From the NCBI RefSeq assembly GCF_039535115.1, contig NZ_BAAAWO010000001.1, forward strand, positions 2,356,001-2,420,000: DNA of 64,000 bases, in the 5' to 3' direction. Each line of letters begins with the position of its first letter. Positions within the stretch are counted from its first letter, which is position 1. The notes below the pieces were generated by a model that was not told where the DNA came from, did not search any database, and saw only the letters and a program-made list of their open reading frames with translations. This DNA is from Paeniglutamicibacter sulfureus. GTDB taxonomy: Bacteria; Actinomycetota; Actinomycetes; Actinomycetales; Micrococcaceae. The position numbers were made by a program, and so were the translations under genes. This document shows positions 49,845 through 58,745 of the stretch, piece after piece.

Positions 49845-50405
49845 ATGGCAGCAAAAACCACGAGCAATGCAGGATTCACCGTTCCGGGAATGAGTCTGGC
49901 CAACGGCCACAAGGTCGCCAACGCCCTGCAAATGCGGATCCACGCATTCAACGACCTGCAATTGACGCTTAAGCACGCACACTGGAATGTCGTGGGACGC
50001 GACTTCATCGGCGTCCACGAAATGCTTGACCCCCAGATTGAATTGGTTCGCGCCATGATCGACGCGCTGGCCGAACGCATGGCCACCATGGGCGTTGCCC
50101 CGAACGGCCTGCCCGGCGCATTGGTCAAGGCACGCGAATGGGACGACTATGAGATTGGCCGAGCCCGTACCACCGAGCACCTTGCAGCCCTGGATGTGGT
50201 CTACACCGGGGTCATCGAGTCGATGCGCAAGACCATCGAGGAGGTCGGCGAGCTGGACCCGATCACCGAGGACATCCTCATCGGCCAGACCGCCGCACTG
50301 GAGCAATTCCAGTGGTTCATGCGCTCGCACCTCGAAAACACCGAGGGCGAACTGGCCCACCGGGACGCCACCACCGAGAAGGGCGCGGCCAAGAAGGCCA
50401 AGTAG
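49845..50405 (+). CDS. dps: Dps family DNA-binding ferritin
   Basis: ATG after GAGGAGG; 186 residues. LQLTLKHAHWNVVGRDFIGVHEML holds the ferroxidase His of Dps (HAHWNV; quoted: TLKHAHWNVVG), DALAERMATMG follows with the Asp/Glu ligands, and a Lys-rich tail (EKGAAKKAK) could bind DNA. It stores iron, removes peroxide and protects DNA in stress. Monocistronic and followed by a strong terminator. The frame upstream to 49752 has no ribosome site. Confidence 0.94.
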   Translation: MAAKTTSNAGFTVPGMSLANGHKVANALQMRIHAFNDLQLTLKHAHWNVVGRDFIGVHEMLDPQIELVRAMIDALAERMATMGVAPNGLPGALVKAREWDDYEIGRARTTEHLAALDVVYTGVIESMRKTIEEVGELDPITEDILIGQTAALEQFQWFMRSHLENTEGELAHRDATTEKGAAKKAK

Positions 50406-50426
50406 CCCTAACTGCACGCGCATCTT

Positions 50427-50467
50427 GGCGGGGACGGAAGAGCATGCTCTTCCGTCCCCGCCTTTCC
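50427..50467 (+). terminator. Strong terminator after dps
   Basis: GGCGGGGACGGAAGAGC pairs perfectly with GCTCTTCCGTCCCCGCC around AT (17-bp stem, 50427-50462), followed by TTTCC. Confidence 0.85.
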
Positions 50468-50613
50468 TTCGTCTTGCACCCCTCAGGAATCCGCACCACG
50501 GCTACAGGTCGGCACGTGGCCCTTGACCGGCGAATGCGGCACTGGCAGTCTCGAAGCCAGGGAGCCTGCCGAATCCCGGCGGCTCACGCCACGGTCCGCG
50601 GGAGTGCTCGTCA

Positions 50614-51249
50614 ATTGAAACCAACCAGGAAACCACCAAGAGGGCAGACCTGCGCATCGTTCCGGCGAACCAGGCCAGCGGCGAGGACCTGGAAAAGATC
50701 TTCGGCACGCGGGGCGATGCCGGGCACTGCCAATGCCAGTGGTTCCAGAATCCCGGAAAGAGCTTCAACATGCTCACCGATGAGGAACGGGCCAACCGGT
50801 TGCGCACCCAGACCGCGTGCGGGCATCCCAAGGCGACAAACACCAGCGGGTTGGTCGGCTATCTCGAGGGCGAGCCCGTCGGCTGGTGCGCCATCGAACC
50901 GCGCACCGCCTACCCGCGACTGCGCACCTCGAAGGTCCCGTGGAGCGGACGCGACGAGGACAAGGACAGCCAGGACGTCTGGGCAGCTGTCTGCTTCGTG
51001 ACCCGCACCGGTTACCGGCGCATGGGTGTCAGCCGGGCCATGGCCGTCGCGGCGGTGGCCTTCGCCCGTGACCGCGGGGCAAGCGCCGTGGAGGGCTACC
51101 CAATCCTGCTGCCCGAGGGAAAAAGGGCCATGTGGGGCGAGATTTACGTGGGCAGCCGGTCCATCTTCGAGGAAGCCGGATTCACGGAGGTCAGCCACCC
51201 CACCCCGCGTCGTCTGGTCATGCGCATCGACTTCGAGGGTGCGCGCTAG
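50614..51249 (+). CDS. GNAT-family N-acetyltransferase with apparent ATT start
   Basis: The first ATG of the frame, at 50770, would remove a clearly coding N-terminus (RADLRIVPANQASGEDLEKI, HCQCQWFQNPGKSF). The frame is open back to a TGA near 50523 but has no ATG, GTG or TTG upstream of 50770. An ATT at 50614 is preceded by GGGAG with nine bases spacing, giving 211 residues. GEPVGWCAIEPRTAYPRL, VWAAVCFVTRTGYRRMGVSRAM (acetyl-CoA loop) and FEEAGFTEV are GNAT features. Either an ATT start, as in infC, or a recently mutated start. Confidence 0.75.
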   Translation: METNQETTKRADLRIVPANQASGEDLEKIFGTRGDAGHCQCQWFQNPGKSFNMLTDEERANRLRTQTACGHPKATNTSGLVGYLEGEPVGWCAIEPRTAYPRLRTSKVPWSGRDEDKDSQDVWAAVCFVTRTGYRRMGVSRAMAVAAVAFARDRGASAVEGYPILLPEGKRAMWGEIYVGSRSIFEEAGFTEVSHPTPRRLVMRIDFEGAR

Positions 51250-51259
51250 CGCCGTCGTC

Positions 51260-52039
51260 TCAGTTGCGCGCCGCGGTGCGCCCGCCGAAGTCCTCGGCAA
51301 TGTCGTTGGCGACCTTGCGCATCAGGGGCAGCATCTCCTCGGTGATCGAGGTGGAGCCGATGCGCCCGGGCTGCACCGAGACGTTCAGCGCCCCGAGCAG
51401 CTGCGGCCCGCGGTAGACCGGGACCGCCAGCCCGCGCAGCCCCTCATCCAGTTCCTGGGCGACCAGGGACCATCCCTGGGCGCGCACGGTATCGAGCTCT
51501 GCGCGCAGCTCGTCGATACTCGCCACGGTCTTGGCGGTGTAGTGGGTGAGCTTGGCCCTGGAGAGGAACTCCTCGCGCGCGGCCTCGGGCAGCTCGGCCA
51601 CCAGCACCCGGCCCATCGAGGTGGCCCAGGCCGGGAGCCGGTTGCCGATTGACACGTTCATCGAATGCATGCGCGGCGCGGCGATGCGCTCCACGTAGAG
51701 GATGTCCTGGTCATCGAGCACGCACAGCGCGGTGGTCTCCGAGAGCTCGGCGGCCAGGGCCTGCAGGTGCGGGCGGGCCACCTGGGGCAGGGTCAGCCCG
51801 GAGAGGTAGGAGGCACCGATGTCCAGCACCCGCGGGGTCTGCCGGAAGGCGCTCCCGTCGGCCTCCAGGTACCCCAAGTCCACCAGGGTGAGCAGGAAGC
51901 GGCGGGCCGCGGCACGCGAGACTCCGATGGCCTGCGCCACCTGGGTCACGGTCAGCAGCGGGTGGGCTGCATCAAAGGCCAGCAACACCGCCAGCGTCTT
52001 CTCCGCCGACTTCACATAGTAGTCAGGCTGCTCGGCCAT
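51260..52039 (-). CDS. IclR-family regulator of the shikimate/quinate unit
   Basis: ATG at 52039 after GGGGAG; 259 residues. N-terminal HTH (LTVTQVAQAIGVSRAAARRFLLTLVDLGYLE, in part: IGVSRAAARRFLLTLVDLG) and C-terminal effector domain (ATSMGRVLVAEL, GLRGLAVPVY) are the PcaR/PobR type that sense aromatic acids such as protocatechuate. It precedes nothing on its strand but follows quiC1 by 26 bases in the same direction, so it is the last gene of the operon and may act on the divergent promoter at about 54.8 kb. Confidence 0.88.
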   Translation of the reverse strand: MAEQPDYYVKSAEKTLAVLLAFDAAHPLLTVTQVAQAIGVSRAAARRFLLTLVDLGYLEADGSAFRQTPRVLDIGASYLSGLTLPQVARPHLQALAAELSETTALCVLDDQDILYVERIAAPRMHSMNVSIGNRLPAWATSMGRVLVAELPEAAREEFLSRAKLTHYTAKTVASIDELRAELDTVRAQGWSLVAQELDEGLRGLAVPVYRGPQLLGALNVSVQPGRIGSTSITEEMLPLMRKVANDIAEDFGGRTAARN

Positions 52040-52065
52040 GACTCACCACTCCCCTTTGTTCTTTT

Positions 52066-53907
52066 CTAGTACGTCATCAGGCGGTTGCGCTCGAATTGCG
52101 CGGCAAGCCGCACCGGTGCGTTCGGTGCCCCGTAGCCGTCGTAGCCGCCGCGGCGCTCAACGACCTCCAGGAACATCGATCCCACGGTCTCGGTGTAGAA
52201 ATGGAGGAACTCGCCGTGCTCGTCGCGGTCATAGAGCAGGTTCAGTTCCTGCAATTGCGCCAGGGTTTCCCCGTCCAGCCCGAAGCGTGCCGCCAGGTCT
52301 TCATAATAGTTGTTCGGCACGGCCAGGAACTCCATGCCGGCGGCCACCGCGCGGCGGGCCAGGGCGATGATGTCATCGGTGTGCACCGCAATATGCTCCG
52401 GATAGCGCGGGGCGCTGGCCCGGGAGTCCTCCAGCCCGTGCGGCACGATGTTCAGCGCCAGGCGCACGGCGCCGTCTTCCGTGCGCAATACCTGCGAGCG
52501 GACCAGCCCCATGGGGCTTGGGACCTCGGTGCCCGGGCGGGCGGTGAGGTTCAGCGTGGAGGTGTAGAAGAGGACCGATTCGTCGAAGGCCTGCCAGGGC
52601 TGGGCCAGGTTGACGTGGTCGATGCCGGTGATGGCCCCGGTGTCCGCGGGCGTGGTGCCGTCGCCGAATTCGGCGGCCCAGGCGGGCTCGTCCGCCGTGG
52701 TCCCGAAGAACACCTCGGTGGCATCCGGTGCGGTGAATCCGTGCAGCGGCGCCTCGCCCACGGTGTGGTGGCGCGGGACGGCAGGGGCTTTCAAGGCGGT
52801 GGCGCGCCGGGTGCCCAGTGCCGCCTCGGGGACCTGGACGCCGAAGCCGGAGACCTCCGCGGTGATCCCGCGGCTGCGCTGGGTGTTGATGATGATCCGC
52901 GCCTCCCCCGCACTCCAGAGCGTGACCGGCTTGCGACGGTGCTGGCCGCGGAAGGTGAAGCCCAGCTGGGCGAGCATCCCTGCCACGATTTCCGGGTCCT
53001 CGGTGCGGATCTCGGCGTAGTCGAAGCCCGAAGGCTCCTGGGCGCCGGGCAGGGCGGCGAGCCCCAACGGGTAGTCAAGTGCACCTGCACCCAGGTGCGC
53101 GGCGGTCTTGTCCTGCAGCCAGATCAGCGAGCGCATCCCGTCCACGGCGGTGCGCTCGACGTTGGACTGGCGGAAGACGTCGTTGAAGATCTCCAGCGAG
53201 ACGATGCCGTCGTAGCCGGAGCGGACCAAGTGCCCCATGAAGGCGTCCAGCTCGAAGCCGCCCTCGCCGGGGAACACGCGGTAGTGCCGAGACCAGGAGA
53301 GCACGTCCATGGAGAGCACCGGGGCGTCGGCCAGCTGGACGAAGAAGATCTTTTCCGCAGGGATGTCCGCGATGCCCGCCGGGTCGTCCCCGCGCGAGAG
53401 GATGTGGAAGGAGTCCAGGCAGAGGCCCACGTTGGGGTGGTCCACCAGCTCGACGATCTTCCAGGAGTGCTGGTAGGTGTTCACGAACTTGCCCCAGGCC
53501 AGGGCCTCGTAGGCGATCTTCACCCCGTGCTCGGCGGCGAGCTTGGCCAGGGCGCGGATCTGGCTGGCGAAGAGTTCGTCGTCGTCGATGGTCGCGGTGC
53601 CCACGTTGGAGCACAGCAGCATGGTGTCGATGCCCAGCTGGCCCATGAGCCGGAACTTGGCCTCGGCGCGCGCCAGGTTGGCCCGGAGGGTCGCCTCGTC
53701 CACGCCCTCGAAGTCGCGGAAGGGCTGGAAGAGGTCCAGGGTCAGGCCCAGACGGTCGGCCAGGGCGCGAACCTCCTCGGGGGACATGGGTGAGACGGTG
53801 AGGTCTTGCTCGAAGATCTCGATGCCGTCGAAGCCGGCCTTGGCGCAAGCGAGCATCTTCTGCTCGAGGGTGCCGGAGATGCAGACGGTGGCGATGGAGG
53901 TGCGCAT
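52066..53907 (-). CDS. quiC1: 3-dehydroshikimate dehydratase with C-terminal HPPD-like domain (QuiC1-type)
   Basis: 613 residues. The N-terminal half is a xylose-isomerase-like TIM barrel (GFDGIEIFEQD). The metal ligands known for Pseudomonas QuiC1 are present at the same positions: Glu134 (AYEALAWG), Asp165 (GLCLDSFH), Gln191 (FFVQLADAP) and Glu239 (IVSLEIFND). The C-terminal half, with GIDHVNLAQP and MFLEVVERRGGYDGYG, is the hydroxyphenylpyruvate-dioxygenase-like VOC domain. It converts 3-dehydroshikimate to protocatechuate. Its ATG shares one base with the stop of the dehydrogenase gene. Confidence 0.9.
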   Translation of the reverse strand: MRTSIATVCISGTLEQKMLACAKAGFDGIEIFEQDLTVSPMSPEEVRALADRLGLTLDLFQPFRDFEGVDEATLRANLARAEAKFRLMGQLGIDTMLLCSNVGTATIDDDELFASQIRALAKLAAEHGVKIAYEALAWGKFVNTYQHSWKIVELVDHPNVGLCLDSFHILSRGDDPAGIADIPAEKIFFVQLADAPVLSMDVLSWSRHYRVFPGEGGFELDAFMGHLVRSGYDGIVSLEIFNDVFRQSNVERTAVDGMRSLIWLQDKTAAHLGAGALDYPLGLAALPGAQEPSGFDYAEIRTEDPEIVAGMLAQLGFTFRGQHRRKPVTLWSAGEARIIINTQRSRGITAEVSGFGVQVPEAALGTRRATALKAPAVPRHHTVGEAPLHGFTAPDATEVFFGTTADEPAWAAEFGDGTTPADTGAITGIDHVNLAQPWQAFDESVLFYTSTLNLTARPGTEVPSPMGLVRSQVLRTEDGAVRLALNIVPHGLEDSRASAPRYPEHIAVHTDDIIALARRAVAAGMEFLAVPNNYYEDLAARFGLDGETLAQLQELNLLYDRDEHGEFLHFYTETVGSMFLEVVERRGGYDGYGAPNAPVRLAAQFERNRLMTY

Positions 53908-54779
53908 TAGAGGCCCGCCTCCAGCATTTCGAGCAGGTGGTTGCGCATCCGGGCGGTGTCCGGGGCGGTTCCGGTGATGATGCCAAAGGCGTCGACCGCT
54001 TGGCCCACTGCCATGTGCCCGCCGTCCAGGGTGCGGCAGCCCAGGGCCCGGGCCGCGGTGATCAGTTCCGTGTCCACCGGGCGGTAGACCACGTCGGCGA
54101 CCCAGTGCCCGGGTGTGAGCCCACTGATGTCGAAGGGCAGCCCGGGATGGTGGTGCATGCCCACAGGGCTGGCGTTGAGCACGCCGTTCACACGCGGCAG
54201 CAACGCCGGGACCTGGTCGAAGTCGCAGGCCAGAATGGTGGCTTCGGGGAACTGCATGGCCAGCGTCGCGGCGCGTTCGGCGGCGCGGGTGGCCTCGGGG
54301 TCCACCAGCAGCAACTCCTTTACCCCGGAGTCCAGCAGCGCGTAGGCCACCGCGGAGCCGGCCCCGCCGACGCCCAGCTGCAGCACCGAATCCAGCGTGG
54401 CTCCCGGCAGTCCGTTGGCCAGGGCCCAGGAGAAGCCTGAGGCGTCGGTGTTGTAGCCGTGGAACATGCCGTCCTTGATGACTACCGTATTCACCGCGCC
54501 GATGGCGCGGGCCTCGTCGCTGATGTCATCGAGGTGCTCGAGCACCAGCTGCTTGCAAGGGTGGGTGATGTTGAAGGCGTTGAATCCCAGCATCGCCCCG
54601 GCGCGCAGCAGCTCACCGACCTCGGTGGCGTCCTTGCCGATCTCGGCCAGGTCGATGGGGCGGTAGAGGTAGCGCAATCCGTGGGCGTCAGCCTCGGCCT
54701 CGTGCATGGGCGGGGTCAGCGATGGCATGACCCCGTCCCCGATCAGGCCTACAAGGTACGACTGCGTGCTGGTGCTCAT
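53907..54779 (-). CDS. aroE: Shikimate/quinate dehydrogenase (AroE/YdiB family)
   Basis: 290 residues. TPPMHEAEADAHGLRYLYR, NITHPCKQ with the catalytic Lys, GAVNTVV and YNTDASGF with the catalytic Asp match shikimate dehydrogenases. The cofactor loop has VDPEATRA with an Asp where NADP-specific AroE has an Arg motif, suggesting NAD and a catabolic role (quinate or shikimate oxidation) and not aromatic amino-acid synthesis. It is the first gene of the operon with quiC1 (TAATG overlap). Confidence 0.88.
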   Translation of the reverse strand: MSTSTQSYLVGLIGDGVMPSLTPPMHEAEADAHGLRYLYRPIDLAEIGKDATEVGELLRAGAMLGFNAFNITHPCKQLVLEHLDDISDEARAIGAVNTVVIKDGMFHGYNTDASGFSWALANGLPGATLDSVLQLGVGGAGSAVAYALLDSGVKELLLVDPEATRAAERAATLAMQFPEATILACDFDQVPALLPRVNGVLNASPVGMHHHPGLPFDISGLTPGHWVADVVYRPVDTELITAARALGCRTLDGGHMAVGQAVDAFGIITGTAPDTARMRNHLLEMLEAGL

Positions 54780-54846
54780 GAAAATTCCAGTCCTTGAGAT
54801 TTTTCGCGTGAGGATTGTCTTGCATGTGATTTAGCTCTACTCTAGT

Positions 54847-54884
54847 GGTTGTACGCAATTCGTACAACCGTACGCTTTGCGCAC
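54847..54884. promoter_or_regulatory. Two tandem IclR-type operator candidates
   Basis: GTACG-CAATT-CGTAC (54851-54865, extended to GGTTGTACG / CGTACAACC over 54847-54869) and GTACG-CTTTG-CGCAC (54870-54884) share the pattern GTACG-N5-CGYAC and start 19 bases apart. They lie in the 166-base gap between the divergent dehydrogenase and transporter genes, so one regulator could control both directions. Confidence 0.6.
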
Positions 54885-54945
54885 ACAAGTCTCGCAGACA
54901 CGTTGAGTTCCCCCTCAGTTGTCCCGTCATACCTAGGAGCACCCG

Positions 54946-56307
54946 ATGCCAAACACCGACAACCCACCGGCGCAGAACGCGCCCGGCACCGGGGGCAGGA
55001 CGCCGGTCAAGGCCGCCCTGGCCAGCTTCATGGGCAGTGCCGTCGAATACTACGACTTCTTCATCTTCGGCTCCGCGGCCGCACTGATCTTCCCGCATGT
55101 GTTCTTCCCCGATGCCGGCGCCAATGCCGCCGTCATGTCACTGGCGACCTTCGGCTTCGCCTATGTTGCCCGGCCTATCGGCGCGGTGATCCTGGGCCAC
55201 TACGGCGACCGGATCGGGCGGCAAAAGGTCTTGATGTTCACCCTGGTGCTGATGGGCGCTGCGACCTTCGCCATCGGCTGCCTGCCAACCTTCGACCAGA
55301 TCGGATGGTGGGCCCCGGCCCTGCTGGTGTTCGCGCGCCTGCTGCAGGGACTTTCGGCCGCGGGCGAGCAGGCTGGCGCCTCCTCGCTGACCCTGGAACA
55401 CGCACCGGATGACCGCCGCTCCTTCTTCACCTCCTGGACGCTGACCGGCACCCAGGGTGGCCAGATCCTGGCCGCGTTGATCTTCATTCCCGTGGTCGCC
55501 ATGCCGGACGAATTCAAGTTCGGCATCGGCTGGCGCATCCCGTTCTGGCTCTCCGCGGTCGTCGTCATCGTCACCTTCTTCATCCGCCGCTCGCTGCACG
55601 AGACCCCGGAGTTCGAGGAAGCCAAGAAGAACAACGAGATCGCCAAGCTGCCCCTGGGCGTGCTGATCCGCTTCCACTGGCGCGACGTGCTGCGCGTGGT
55701 CTTCTGCGCCTTCATCGCCGCGGTCTCCACCGTCTACGGCACCCTGGCCATTTCCTACGGCAAGTCCATCGGCAACATGGATGAGTCCATCACCCTGTGG
55801 CTGGTGGTTGCCGGCAACATCGGCGCGCTGTTCACCCAACCGTTCTTCGGCAAGCTGGCCGACAGGATCGGCCGCAAGCCGGTGTTCATCTACGGCGCTG
55901 TGGCCTCGGCAGTATTCATGCCCTTCTACCTGCGCTCCATGGAAACCAGCAACACCGTGTTGCAGTTCGCGCTCTCGCTGCTGGTCTTCTCGTGTGCCTA
56001 CGCCGCGGCCAACGCCGTCTGGCCGTCCTTCTACGCCGAGATGTTCTCCTCCCAGGTCCGCTTCTCCGGCCTGGCCATCGGCACCCAGCTCGGCTTCCTG
56101 ATGGCCGGCTTCGCCCCGTCCATCGTCGCGGCCCTCGGAGGCCTGGCACCGGGCGGCTGGGTGGTCATCAGCATCTTTACCGCCGTGATCGCGCTGATCG
56201 CCTCGGTCTCCGCGCTGACGGCCAAGGAAACCTACAAGGTGCCCACGCACCTGCTGGGCCGCACCGCGCACAAGGTGGAGAACGCCTCCGGCGCCCACGT
56301 GCAGTAA
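54946..56307 (+). CDS. MHS-family MFS transporter (shikimate/aromatic-acid type)
   Basis: AGGAG seven bases before the ATG; 453 residues and 12 membrane helices. SFMGSAVEYYDFFIFGSAAAL is the MHS (metabolite:H+ symporter) start, HYGDRIGRQKVL the MFS loop, and RLLQGLSAAGEQAGASSLTLEH a conserved stretch (quoted: LLQGLSAAGEQAGAS). Divergent from the dehydrogenase/quiC1 operon, so shikimate or quinate uptake (ShiA-like) is the likely role. Confidence 0.88.
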   Translation: MPNTDNPPAQNAPGTGGRTPVKAALASFMGSAVEYYDFFIFGSAAALIFPHVFFPDAGANAAVMSLATFGFAYVARPIGAVILGHYGDRIGRQKVLMFTLVLMGAATFAIGCLPTFDQIGWWAPALLVFARLLQGLSAAGEQAGASSLTLEHAPDDRRSFFTSWTLTGTQGGQILAALIFIPVVAMPDEFKFGIGWRIPFWLSAVVVIVTFFIRRSLHETPEFEEAKKNNEIAKLPLGVLIRFHWRDVLRVVFCAFIAAVSTVYGTLAISYGKSIGNMDESITLWLVVAGNIGALFTQPFFGKLADRIGRKPVFIYGAVASAVFMPFYLRSMETSNTVLQFALSLLVFSCAYAAANAVWPSFYAEMFSSQVRFSGLAIGTQLGFLMAGFAPSIVAALGGLAPGGWVVISIFTAVIALIASVSALTAKETYKVPTHLLGRTAHKVENASGAHVQ

Positions 56308-56324
56308 CGCCCCGCACGCCACGA

Positions 56325-56370
56325 CCAGGGCCCCGCCGACTCCCCACCACGGGAGTCGGCGGGGCCCTGG
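56325..56370 (+). terminator. 20-bp perfect stem after the MHS transporter
   Basis: Arms 56325-56344 and 56351-56370 pair perfectly around CACCAC. The stem is very GC-rich (starts CCAGGGCCCCGCC) and lies 18 bases after the stop. No T-run. Confidence 0.75.
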
Positions 56371-56496
56371 CGCGTCCGGTCCTTGCCATGCCAGTCGGGC
56401 GCATTGCACCCGGGATTTCACGACCGCGCCAGGATAAGCCCGGGCGCGTACATGCGGCTCAGGCCTGCACCGCCGGCAGCCGACGCTGGTTTTCCC

Positions 56497-57030
56497 CTAA
56501 TCCGTGCCCGTGGCGTTGAACGATTCGAGCCAGGTGGCAACCCGTCGTTCGGATTCCTGCCGGGACAGGTCTTCCACACGCGTCATGACGTTCCAGCGAC
56601 GCCCAAAAGCATCCACGAAGGTGGCAAAGCGGTCTCCGGAGACGAAGTCCGCGGGTTGCTCAACCGCGGTGGCTCCGCGTTCCAGTGCCCGTGCGAAGAC
56701 GGCGTCCATATCCTGCACGTAGACCGCGATGGAATTGTTGGTGTGTTGCGCATCGGCCGCGACCAGCCCGTATCCCGGCTGCGGGTCGGAGAGCTGCAGG
56801 ATGCCGTTGCCGAAATCGAGCTCCGCATGGGCGACGGTGGCGTTGCCATCTTCCCCCGGGGCGCCGGGCATCACCGAGAGCACCGTGGCACCGAAGACGT
56901 GGCGGTAGAACTCGATGGCCTCGTGCGCCGGGTCAACCACGATGAACGGCGTCAGAGCCGTGTAACCGTGGGGCACCCCGTTGGTCGTGTGCTTGCCGGT
57001 TGCTGCCGTACTGGTTGGTTCCGGGGACAT
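56497..57030 (-). CDS. VOC-family protein (PhnB/glyoxalase-like)
   Basis: ATG at 57030 after GAAGGG; 177 residues. LTPFIVVDPAHEAIEFYRHVFGA, in part PFIVVDPAHEAIEFY, is the usual PhnB-like start; NGILQLSDPQ, AVYVQDMDAVFARALERGA and VDAFGRRWNVMTRVEDL complete the two beta-alpha modules. Members bind or modify small molecules, some as antibiotic-resistance proteins; function here is open. Flanked by two MFS transporters. Confidence 0.85.
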   Translation of the reverse strand: MSPEPTSTAATGKHTTNGVPHGYTALTPFIVVDPAHEAIEFYRHVFGATVLSVMPGAPGEDGNATVAHAELDFGNGILQLSDPQPGYGLVAADAQHTNNSIAVYVQDMDAVFARALERGATAVEQPADFVSGDRFATFVDAFGRRWNVMTRVEDLSRQESERRVATWLESFNATGTD

Positions 57031-57221
57031 GATCGAATACCCTTCGCTGGCCTGGATTCCTGCTTGCCATTCCATCGGACGCCGGACGGGCGGTCAAGGT
57101 CTTGAAGGAATCCGACAGGCCGCGGGCAGACCCGCACCCGGTTGTGGTTCGACACATCTTCGTGTTCCGTCTCACAGGCATGGAAGAATCCGATCAACTG
57201 CCCAACGAAGGACCAACTGAC

Positions 57222-58457
57222 GTGACCATGATCCAACCGAACCTCCAACGCACCGCCAGCGGCAATGCCGCCTGGATCGTTGTGGTGGTTGCGGGCATCA
57301 GCGCTGCGCTGCATATCTGGAAGCTTCCCGCCGCGCTTCCCATGATCCAGGAAGACCTGGGTCTTTCCCTGCTGGCAGCCGGGGTGCTGTTGGGCATCGT
57401 GCAGGTGGCTGGCATGGTCGGCGGCCTGGCGGTGTCGTTGCTGGCCGAGGTCATCGGCGAGCGTCGGACCTTGCTGCTGGGGCTGCTCTTCCTGAGTGCC
57501 GGTTCGATCTTTGGCGCCCTGTCCATCGGCCCGAACACCCTGTTGGCCTCGCGGGCCGTCGAGGGCGTCGGGTTCATCGTCGCCACCGTGGTCGGGCCTG
57601 GCCTGATCCGCCGCCATGCTCCGTTCCGCCGCGTGAACATGGCCGTCGGCTGCTGGAGCGCCTACCAGGGCACTGCCACCTTCGTGGGCCTGATTGCCAG
57701 TGCCTACTTCCTGCAGGTTGGCACCTGGCAGATGTGGTGGTGGGTCATGGCCGCGATCACGCTGATCCCGATCCCGCTGGTGTTGCGCATGGTTCCCAAG
57801 GACCACCCCGCCGGTACCGGCGGGGCCAAGGCGGCAGCCGGACGCATCGGCATCACCGCCCGCTCGTCCAAGGTGTGGATCGCCGGGCTGGTCTTCGGGT
57901 GCTACACGGTCCAGTGGATGGCCGTGGTGGGATTCCTGCCCACGCTCTACGGGGAAAGCGGCCTCAGCGGCACGCATGCCGGGGTCCTATCGGCCATTGT
58001 CGGCGGGCTCAACGGGGTCGGTGCCATCGTCACCGGCATGCTGCTCCAGCGCGGCGCCCCGGCCCGTGCCCTGCTGTTCCTGTCCTTCGTGCTGATGGCC
58101 GCGGCCAGCCTGCTGACCTTTGCCATTGACTGGTCGCCGGTTCCCGGCGGGCTGGCCTGGCAAGTCGCCTGTGTCGGTTTCTTCTCCCTGACCGGGGCGA
58201 TGATACCGGCGACCATGACGCGGATGGCCGTGGATCTGGCACCGGAGGGCGGTTCGGCTCCGGCGGCCATGGGATTGATGCAGCAGATCTACAACGTCGG
58301 AAACTTCACCGGCCCGATGATCGTGGCTTGGCTGGCCATGAGCACTGGCGGCTGGTCAGCCACCTGGTGGATGACCTGTGGCTTCGCGGTCCTGGGCATC
58401 ATCCTGTCCGCGGTCCTGGTCCGGCGGCGCAGCGGCATGCATTTCTCCCACGCCTAG
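57222..58457 (+). CDS. MFS transporter (CynX/NimT-like)
   Basis: A GTG at 57222 has GAAGGA nine bases upstream, giving 411 residues; ATGs at 57180 and 57228 are alternatives. Twelve helices. VVVVAGISAALHIWKLPAALP, GLSLLAAGVLLGIVQVAGM, EVIGERRTLLLGLLF and GFIVATVVGPGLIRRHAP fit the cyanate/nitroimidazole-type MFS group. Substrate unknown. The frame extends upstream to 57102 without coding features. Confidence 0.83.
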   Translation: MTMIQPNLQRTASGNAAWIVVVVAGISAALHIWKLPAALPMIQEDLGLSLLAAGVLLGIVQVAGMVGGLAVSLLAEVIGERRTLLLGLLFLSAGSIFGALSIGPNTLLASRAVEGVGFIVATVVGPGLIRRHAPFRRVNMAVGCWSAYQGTATFVGLIASAYFLQVGTWQMWWWVMAAITLIPIPLVLRMVPKDHPAGTGGAKAAAGRIGITARSSKVWIAGLVFGCYTVQWMAVVGFLPTLYGESGLSGTHAGVLSAIVGGLNGVGAIVTGMLLQRGAPARALLFLSFVLMAAASLLTFAIDWSPVPGGLAWQVACVGFFSLTGAMIPATMTRMAVDLAPEGGSAPAAMGLMQQIYNVGNFTGPMIVAWLAMSTGGWSATWWMTCGFAVLGIILSAVLVRRRSGMHFSHA

Positions 58458-58562
58458 CAAAGGCGCCCAACTGCAGCCACATGAAATATGAGGCCTCTAC
58501 ACATGGAATGCCCAGAATCATTCCCTAGAGTCGTAGTTACCTCTTGAAGGTGCGAGTGATGA

Positions 58563-58609
58563 GAGCACCGGTCGGAAGAATTGCCCCCATAATTTTCCGG
58601 CCGGTGCTC
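58563..58609 (+). terminator. Terminator after the MFS gene
   Basis: GAGCACCGG + CGGAA (58563-58577) pair with TTCCG + CCGGTGCTC (58595-58609), with one mismatch inside the stem. It separates the MFS gene from the HD-domain gene. Confidence 0.7.
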
Positions 58610-58745
58610 ACCCATTTAACCCAGCCATACCGGCATGAAGGCAAAGCCAATCGTGGCCCGATCCCGGCCGGTCGTTGTCAGAGAGGTTTCCACTGCCCGG
58701 AACCCACCACTTGGGTTTAAGTTGTGTTGGTGCAAGCATGTGCCC

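Noticed and set aside
52096..53793. A 565-residue open frame on the plus strand
   Set aside because: Antisense to the 3-dehydroshikimate dehydratase, whose metal ligands are all conserved; a GC-codon artefact.
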